A stretch of DNA of 64,000 nt from NCBI GenBank assembly GCA_023053685.1, contig JALIGW010000001.1, forward strand, positions 70,833,740 through 70,897,739. Reading direction: 5' to 3'. A program made the position numbers and the translations under genes. This document shows, piece by piece, positions 56,798-64,000 of this stretch. This stretch comes from Diadophis punctatus similis. Lineage: Eukaryota > Chordata > Lepidosauria > Squamata > Dipsadidae. Every line of letters starts with the position of its first letter. Position 1 is the stretch's first letter. The notes under the pieces were generated by a model. That model was not told the origin of the DNA. It did no database searches and worked only from the letters and a program-made list of their open reading frames with translations.

Positions 56798-59700
56798 CAA
56801 ATCAAAAATTAATAATGCTGAAAATATTTTTAATAGTAAAATCATAGCTAAATTGTAATCTAATGTAAATGTAAATATTACTTTTTATTTATGTTTTATT
56901 TATTAGGAAAATATATATGGCTGCCCATCTTAAATTTGTTAACTAATGAATAGTATAGAAAGAACCATATTAATAAATATTAATATAATATTTTAGCTTC
57001 AAAGCAATCTACTAAAGTGTTTCTTATAGCAGAAATACATACTGAAATCTACCAATAAAAATACATGGTTGCCATACTTGTAGAGACTGTATGCAGGCCA
57101 AAAGTCTAATTAGACTGGGTTCTATATATGACAAAGTGTATAGGGCAGGAGATGCTAGGTTTAGCTGCATTGTGAACTAGAATCGCCACTATAAATCTGG
57201 GATGGAAATTCTTCATTCAGGAAAACATTCCCTAGAAAATTACTATGTCATGGAGAATGTCTCCTCTGATTTTAGTGCTACCTCTTTCTAATATTTTTAT
57301 TCTAAGTTGCTTTCATCTATGCATTCATCAGGTCCTTTTCAAACTTGATCCTAAAAGGATGAAAGTAGTTATGTACATGAATAAACATTATTGGAAAACT
57401 TTTTACTATGTTAAAATGTTTTTTTTAATTTAAAAAAAACCCTGTAAATATCATTCTTAAGAAATTGAAACATTAAAGAACATCTGCTTTTTAAATACTG
57501 CTAAATTGTAATAATTAAAGGTTAAATAAAAGCTGGGAAAGCTTTGAAATTTGAAATGTTTGTTAACAGCTAAGTAACATGACTTATTGAAGACATTTTG
57601 TCAAAGTTGAAGAAGTTAGAGCTAATTAATTTCTTGGGAGACATATGATGAAATTGTAGGTGTGATAACATATTTGAGTAACATATGGTCGTTATGGGGT
57701 ACCTTTCTAATGACTGAGCAGCAAATTAAAAATAGATTTTTCTGGTTTTTAGTAGAAGTTCTTTGTTTATATTACATTTCATTATATATAATTTCATTGC
57801 ATATTGGCTTCGCTTGTAATAGAATTATAAAATTATACATGTATATGCATACCATTTTGTGTAATTTGAATACGGAAAGGTTTTTTTTCCAAAGAGAAAA
57901 TTTGTTTTTCAAAAAGAGTATTAATAAATCCACTTGATATGTTTGTTATGGGGTGGGTTTATTAATCCTGTAGTTTTCTACTTAAAGCCTGACATTTGGG
58001 GGATGGCAAATTGAGAAGATTGGAGGATTTCTAATATATCTAAAACTTTGTTTACTTACCATTCTTTCCTTTCATTATTCTTGAAGCCCTATTATGTAAG
58101 CGTAGCTTCCAGGCATTTAGGGAGGGATAAGGCTCCATTTTATTCATCTATGTGGTTGACTTGACCAGTCTCAAATGTGTTCAAATCAACTAGTTTAACT
58201 TGTAATACTTTTCTTATAATGGATTGAGCAAAAATTCTTTTTTAATTGAAAATAAAACAAGATGCTATATATATATGATCAGAATTTAGTCATATAATCT
58301 ACTTACAGTTTCTTATACTAAAAATTCTTTAATATTCATATAACAAAATTCTTGACTGTTGCAAGTGTGTGCCTAACCACCGTAAAGTATTTTTATATGA
58401 TGAGTATTTTGATTTTATTTTAATTTTCTATACTATTTTTACATGTATTTCCCCGCCCACTACCTACAATTTTTCTTGTTTGCCTGGATATTCATGTTAG
58501 CAAATATTTATTGTTGTTGAATTTTCAAAGGCTATAAGCAGTGATTAGTGAACTATAATATAACATGTTCTATATATGTAAAAGCAGTACATTCTGTCAC
58601 TTGTTCTTTTATTTATAACATTTTGAGGAACAAATTTAGAATGAAATGTATCAATTTCATCTCATATGTAGTCAGTCAGTAAATCAATTAAAAGGAAATA
58701 ATTTTTTAACATCTAGTATACAGCATTGACAGGATCATTTCTGCCCATGTACTTATTATCACTTCCTTGAAGGTTGGTAAGGCAGGATTTACCTTTGCAA
58801 AACCCATGTAAGGCAGGGTGCAGTAATCAGGTGTAGAGAATTGTGGCTGACATATTATGTTTCAACCAAGCTAGTACATTTGAAACTTGTTTGCAGATAA
58901 TTTGAATTAGCTCTGAACTCAGTACCTTTGGGTAAGAATTTTATGAAGAAAATGAATAATGGGTAAGAAGATAAATGTACAGTTACTCATTGCATTTAGA
59001 AATGATTTTTGGTAGAGTTCTCCTATGCAAATGTGGTATTTTTATTAGCACTAAAATTACAGTATTCTTGAAAAATTGGTTGGTCCTCAGTTCACTGATT
59101 GCTCCTTAAAATACTGTTTGGTTTAGATTATTGAAGCTTGAATGCCTTGGGGAAAAAACTGACATCATTAATGAAGTGTTATTTGTCTGTGATTTTTTCT
59201 AAACTTAAATTTATCTATATTTTTAACATTTTAATTTAATGTGATTTTTTAGATAAAAGCAGTTTGGATGCACCCAAAAAATTCAAACTCAAGATAACTT
59301 AATTTTTCATATTTAAATAATATTTTAAAAGAGCATTACAGTCAATATTCTTTTGTTTTTCTCTTGTCACCTTTGTACAAATAGAAAGCAGTATTGCCCT
59401 TCTAGTTTTTTAGGCGTATGAAAGCTTAGATAGTTTTCCAACATCAGATAGGCTTTTTGGTATCTCATTTGTAAGATAGTAGAGTCAACAAGGAAAACCT
59501 AGATAATTGGCATTCTAATCATAGATAGTTCAATGCAAAGTGAAGTACTGTTTTAAAGTTTCGATAGAACCATTCAGGCAGAGCAATCCAGTTGTCTGGG
59601 TAGCTGGTGTTTCCTAGAGAACTATTTATATTACGGGAGAGATGACTACAACAATTAAGCATACTTTTTTAAAAAACATAAAAGTAATCTACACATCAAG

Positions 59701-60900
59701 AAAAACCGTATTTTCCCATGGAGATGATATTTCCTAACTCAGTAATCATAAGAGAGAGTTGTTATTATCTCTGCATTTTAGTTAATTAAGCATATAATAT
59801 TCTTGTACATTAGGAATTCTTTAAAATGAACAACTTTCTTATAAAATGGAACATAAGGCTAAAATTACCTTGGAATTTAACTTTTATTTCCATTTAATGC
59901 TATTATTAATTTGTACTTGTTTTGCTGAGTTTTTACTAATTCACTGTATGCTATCAGGAAACAATGTGTTTGGATCTCTGCCCACTTCAAATAGAAAATG
60001 ATATTCATCTGTACCAAAATGGATGTTTAATTCAATGATAACTCAGTGAAAATGACACACCAAGATGACACACACTTTTCTGTCAGAATTGTGTCACAAC
60101 ATTTAAAAAATATTCCATAGTTTCGGCATATAGTTTTGCTACTAATTGTTTATGAAAATTAGTTTTTGGATTGATTTACTGCTTAATAAAATACAAAACC
60201 CCATAGAACTTGATGAATAATTTTTTATTTCTCTAGACATTGATATATCAATTTATTTTTAGGACATGTGGGCTGTATTTATTATGTTTAAATTACATTT
60301 AATACATTTTAGAATTTATGTGCTTTAAGATTTTCTTGTTAATAGTCTTAAGTGCCATTTTATCGTTCATGATATGGGTAGAGATCCAAAATCTTGTGAA
60401 GGGGAGAAGACATGGAAAAGGGCAGAAATGAATGAAACAGGAGTGAATGGTAGAATATCTGTGGGAAGAGAAACCATGAGTGCTTTCCCAGGATAATGAA
60501 TTAAAGTGGATGTAAATAAAAAGGTTGTTGAAGATGTTTAATATTAACAGAAAAAGTATTTTACAGGGTATCACAAAAATCTAGAATTGCACGGATTGTG
60601 TAATGATCCTTGATGATAATGTTGAAGTGAAAATAAACAGGATGAGAATAATGCATGTAAGAGAATGCTTGCTATAAGAAATGAGGTTGAAAGATACTAT
60701 ATCTATACAGTATGCATGTATAGACAGAAAAGGATAGCTGCAACAAATGTAGTCAAAGTGAACAAGGAATGGATTTTGATGGAAATAAAAAATGTTTTGG
60801 AAGTAAGTGAAAGGGACCAAATAAAGAGACTTTGGCAGAATGAATGGAATTAAGAATAGAATAGATTAAATGATTTTGGATTAAGCTGAAGTAAGGCAAT
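56798..60900. other. AKT3 intron 2, repeat-poor stretch
   Basis: About 4 kb of AT-rich DNA with no repeat family, microsatellite or exon that I recognise. The part from 60300 to 60900 may be old LINE sequence on either strand, but this is not proven. Confidence 0.45.
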
Positions 60901-60949
60901 GCTGGTAAGAGTATTTTAGAGTTTGTAGAAAAACGATAATGACATGCCA

Positions 60950-61146
60950 AACAGTGGAATTGAAATTAAAACTGTAAATGTTATTGTCCAAGATATAAAT
61001 GATATAAAGTAAGTCATAAATGTTATTAAATAATAAAGTTGCAGGTGTATATTGTGTAATTAGAGAAAGTTGTACAACTTGTTTACTATGTATATGAAAA
61101 TTTCAAGACCATTGGAAGAATACTGTTACCTTCCCCCTATATATAG
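60950..61146 (+). mobile_element. old LINE reverse transcriptase relic, left part
   Basis: Reading in broken frames gives an NNKVAGVYCVIRE block (the NGKAAG-type motif of LINE reverse transcriptases) near 61030-61070, and a W-R-x-x-V-x-x-P-L-Y position at 61110-61145. It is cut by the BovB fragment. The clade is uncertain. Confidence 0.5.
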
Positions 61147-61421
61147 TAAAAGAAATCAACCCTGTTCTTTGGACGGACAGATATCTAAGCTCAAGTACTT
61201 TCATCACCAAATGAGAAGAAAGGAGTCATTGGAAAAGACCTGGATGTTGGGAAAGATTAAAGGCAAAAGGATGAGATGATTTGATAGTGTCATTGACGCA
61301 ATGAACATGAATTTGGGCAAACTCCAGGAAATGGTTGAAAAGGGGTGCGCGCGCGCTGGTGTGCTATGGTCCATATGGTCACAAAGAGTCAGACAAGACT
61401 TAGTGACTGAACAACAAATAT
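61147..61421 (+). mobile_element. BovB 3' end fragment
   Basis: Encodes SKLKYFHHQMRRKESLEKTW then MLGKIKGKRMR, and MNLGKLQEMVEKG, the BovB C-terminus. It finishes TGCTATGGTCCATATGGTCA, CAAAGAGTCAGACAAGACTT, AGTGACTGAACAACAA, the standard BovB 3' end. It is strongly 5'-truncated. It carries a GCGCGCGC run at 61347. Confidence 0.9.
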
Positions 61422-61510
61422 CCAGTAAGGGAAAAGGTAGCAAGTATGAATTCAAAAACTACAGGGGAATTGGTTTAAGTGCTGAAAAAAGATGATGTGA
61501 TTCTAGTTGA
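61422..61510 (+). mobile_element. old LINE reverse transcriptase relic, right part
   Basis: Encodes SKGKGSKYEFKNYRGIGLS, the block K-G-x-x-x-x-x-x-N-Y-R-G-I that directly follows V-P-L-Y in Jockey-like LINE enzymes. It thus continues the left part across the BovB insert. Confidence 0.6.
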
Positions 61511-61773
61511 AAGTATACAAAAGTAAGCAAAAGCTAGGAAGTACTTTGTGGCTCTTTGCTGGGTAGTATGTGGATAGTGCATATTTTTATCTTTAGCAAG
61601 TCATTGAGAAGTGCATGAGTGTGTGAAAATGTATTTGTCTCTATTGATTTACAGAAAATATATAATAAAGGTAATATTTTTAATTTTAAATGTTTTGTGC
61701 AAATATGAAATTTGGTTGCTTAATGTAGTAAGAATTGTACACCATGAAAGTTGTACCATACTAGGAATCTACA
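61511..61773. other. AKT3 intron 2, nothing recognised
   Basis: Short AT-rich gap before the DIRS element. Confidence 0.4.
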
Positions 61774-61820
61774 GTACATTTGGTGGATCCTAGATGACAT
61801 CCTTTCTCCCTTGGGTCAGG

Positions 61821-61989
61821 GAAGATAATCCAGGAATGGGTGGTGACTCTGCTTCTCTGTCTGGAGACCGAGTCATCTTTTTGGTCACGCCTCCTTTGCC
61901 TGGTTCCTCCCCAGTTTGATTCGGTCTTCGGCGAAAGAGAGACATGGAGAATTAGGCTCCGACCACCATTGTTTTCCTGGATTATCTTC
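61821..61989. repeat. inverted repeat at the DIRS left end
   Basis: GAAGATAATCCAGGAA at 61821-61836 is the exact reverse complement of TTCCTGGATTATCTTC at 61974-61989. The core TCCTGGAT..TATCT resembles ATTCCTGGATGCTATCTCC in the terminal block of the first element. Confidence 0.8.
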
Positions 61990-62236
61990 TAACTGTAAGG
62001 ACACAGAACTCGGAGATCACAGCGAGGTCCACTTGTAAGCCACCCCGCCAGCTTGTTCATCAGCCAAGGTCCCTGCCAGTCATGCACTTAGCGGAGAGGG
62101 CATTCTCCTCAACAGGAAGCGCTTGGCAACTCTGCCATTGCAGAAAGGGACTCAGTCACTGCCCGGTTTCACCCAGGCAAACTGACAGTGGCCAGCACAC
62201 CCAGTGCTATAGAAGCCACGGCAGGAGCGCTCAGTC

Positions 62237-62508
62237 GAGCCAGTCTGCCCAACTTTGAAGAATGAATAGTGGCTGGAGTACTCGGCGCCATTAGAGCTGC
62301 GGCAGCAGTGGCTTGTTACAGTCTAGTCTGCCCAGCAACACCATAACCCAGATGGTTGGCGCGATTAGCACCCTTTTCAAATTGAGGCGGCAGTTGTTCA
62401 TTGCGAGCCAGTCCCCCTAGCAACAACCGTGCAGAGAGGATTGGCGCGCTTAACATTATTTGAAAAAGGCAGTTGCTCATTGCGAGCCAGTCTGCCTAAT
62501 ACAAACTT
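62237..62508 (+). repeat. tandem repeat in the DIRS leader, about 80 bp units
   Basis: GAGCCAGTCTGCC-like markers occur at 62237, 62320, 62405 and 62484, giving units of 83, 85 and 79 bp. Units two and three share GATTGGCGCG/GGTTGGCGCG and GGCAGTTGTTCATTGCGAG. It lies directly before the first gag ATG at 62512. Confidence 0.85.
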
Positions 62509-62511
62509 GAC

Positions 62512-63052
62512 ATGGTGACAGCATCCGCTCCCTTTCATCAAACACAAGAGGCCACTGGGGAAAACAGGAATTTTCCCATAGCAACCCCAACCAGCAAGTG
62601 CTCCTCCAGCCAAAAAGCAGCTGCCAAAGGAGCTGCCTCTCGCAAGCAGGTAACTACCTCATTGAGTGGCAAGAGTTCAAAAGCGGCTGAAAAGGACACC
62701 AAAAGGCCATTGAGAAAGTAATGACAAAGGCAGAAAAAGCTGCAAAACTACAGGGGCGGGGAAGATCTCCCCAGGGAGGAGCTGTCATCCCCACTCATCA
62801 CAAAACCTACAGCTATTGCCTTGTTCAGACTCCAACCTATTCCAAACAGCCAGTTATTGCGCCTGGTCACCAGATGGCGCTAGGGAGCAAGTACAAATAG
62901 ATAACTTTGACAGATCTGGGCTGTTTTCTAATCCAACTTCCAGTCTGAATATCACTGACTCAGGTGGTCAGTTTCCTGCTGGGAGACCTAGAAGAACACC
63001 TGAGGCAACTTTTACTCCCACAGTGGCAGGACTCCGCCCAGGGGAGGATTAA
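62512..63052 (+). pseudogene. DIRS gag start and middle, broken
   Basis: The first frame (62512-62721) has a basic segment, SGKSSKAAEKDTKRP, like both gag starts of the first element, and stops early. The second frame (62816-63052) ends with FPAGRPRRTPEATFTPTVAG, which matches the first element at about 37795-37830. Confidence 0.65.
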
Positions 63053-63209
63053 GAGACAGAACTATCTGACCAACCAAAATTATTAATCTCCCAGGCAATT
63101 ACTCGGGATAGCTACAGGACTACAGCAAGGGGCTCACCCCACCTTGCTGCCTCAGAGTTACCCACAGTACCAGGTACCACAATTGGCACCTATGACACAG
63201 GACACATGA

Positions 63210-63761
63210 ATGGAATCTCAGAGCATTCCCCCACGTGCCCCCTCCAGTCAAAGTGGGAATTCTTCTGGAGGAGAGGAACAGATCTTATCATTATCCGACG
63301 AGGAGGGCATAGACCCTGACCCATCGGCCTTTACAGGTCTGTTTTGTCCTGACCTTTTCAAGACCTTGCTACGCAAGGCTAAGGCCACAGCCAATCTGGA
63401 ATCTGATCCCAGCCCCCCAGAGCCATCTCTGGAACCAATGGACTCTAGTCACAGTCTAGTCCATTTCACAACCAAAAGTCAGACGGAGGTTATTCCATCG
63501 CCAAAACATTTCCTGGATGTAATCCAGAGGCAGTGGGCCAACCCAGGGGTGGGACCACTCCCCACTGGCACTGAAAAGAAGCTATACAATGTAGCCATGA
63601 ACCTTTCTGAACTGCTGCGAACACCAGCGGTAGATACCCCAGTGGCAGCCTTAACTTCTGCTTCACCCTTGTCCACAGATGCAATGAACAATCTTAAGCC
63701 TGAGGATAAGAGAACAGAACTAGCTCTGTGCAGGCACACCAGGTGGCCGCCTGGGCAGTAA
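63210..63761 (+). pseudogene. DIRS gag body, 183-codon frame
   Basis: Contains SDEEGIDPDPSAFTGLFCP, PSPKHFLDVIQRQWANPGVG, KKLYNVAMNLSELLRTP and KPEDKRTELALCR, typical of DIRS gag-like ORF1 in vertebrates. Only the first block has a counterpart in the first element, which shows how much that element lost. The frame closes at 63761; related sequence continues in another frame (SFFNWTSLLWLHQL-like) to about 63990. Confidence 0.75.
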
Positions 63762-64000
63762 AATCCTCAACTGCAGCTTCATTTTTTTAACTGGACCTCC
63801 TTGCTGTGGCTACACCAGTTACAATCGAGGATCCCTCCTGATGATTGCAATAACATCAAGACGTAAATAAACTGGTGGCCGCTGCTGAATTCTCAGCAGA
63901 TGCCCACACTGCAACAAAATTTGCAGCCAGGGCAATCGCTTCCTCGGTGACGTCCCGTCGCCTGCTATGGCTATGCCACTGGCAGGCTGACGTCAAAAAT

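Larger units (their letters stand above)
61774..64000 (+). mobile_element. second DIRS-like retrotransposon, 5' part, runs off the window
   Basis: It has a terminal inverted-repeat block, a GC-rich leader with tandem repeats, and gag frames in the same order as the element at 36.5 kb. The reverse transcriptase, RNase H and recombinase would lie beyond 64000, so whether it is complete is unknown. The gag part seen here has several frameshifts. The left limit is approximate, set by the base-composition change. Confidence 0.78.

Overview
The window is nuclear DNA of a squamate reptile, most likely a snake. There are no operons and almost no coding sequence. The repeat mix is squamate: BovB, CR1/L3-like, L1 and CR1/Rex-like LINEs, several tRNA-derived squamate SINEs, hAT-type and other short inverted-repeat transposons, a Helitron, a mariner relic, DIRS tyrosine-recombinase retrotransposons, and long GATA/TCTA and CT microsatellites. 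Species cannot be fixed from the sequence alone.

The only host gene I can prove is AKT3 (RAC-gamma serine/threonine kinase) on the + strand. A CpG island at about 25.4-26.76 kb is the likely promoter and holds an untranslated first exon with a plausible donor after 26215. The first coding exon is 42621-42760. Its ATG at 42715 opens the AKT PH domain, with a splice acceptor before the exon, a GTAAGT donor after it, and an in-frame upstream stop. The island-to-exon distance makes intron 1 about 16.4 kb. Everything from 42761 to the end is AKT3 intron 2 or later; the next exon is not in the window. The first 25 kb is 5' intergenic and shows no exon.

Region by region: 1-25 kb is intergenic and repeat-rich. 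It holds a CR1/Rex-like LINE split by a hAT MITE, a BovB relic, a 650-bp chain of simple repeats, a CR1/L3-like LINE inserted into an older CR1 and carrying an internal inversion, and a Helitron split by both a solo LTR and a hAT MITE. The 26.8-31.1 kb stretch is repeat-poor intron. The 31-42.5 kb stretch is packed with MITEs, SINEs, LINE relics and a deleted DIRS element at 36.5-39.6 kb. The 42.8-61.5 kb stretch is intron 2, with L1 nested in L1, an old L1, a mariner, a CR1 split by a poly-A insertion, and BovB nested in an older LINE; 56.8-60.3 kb is repeat-poor. A second DIRS element starts near 61.8 kb and runs off the end.

The mobile elements do not act together with AKT3. Their value is as a layered insertion record: many junctions still show target-site duplications, so relative ages can be read directly. 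The most unusual items are the two DIRS relics (leader tandem repeats, duplicated gag start, inverted terminal structures), the perfect 44-bp inverted repeat inside a LINE, and the twice-interrupted Helitron.
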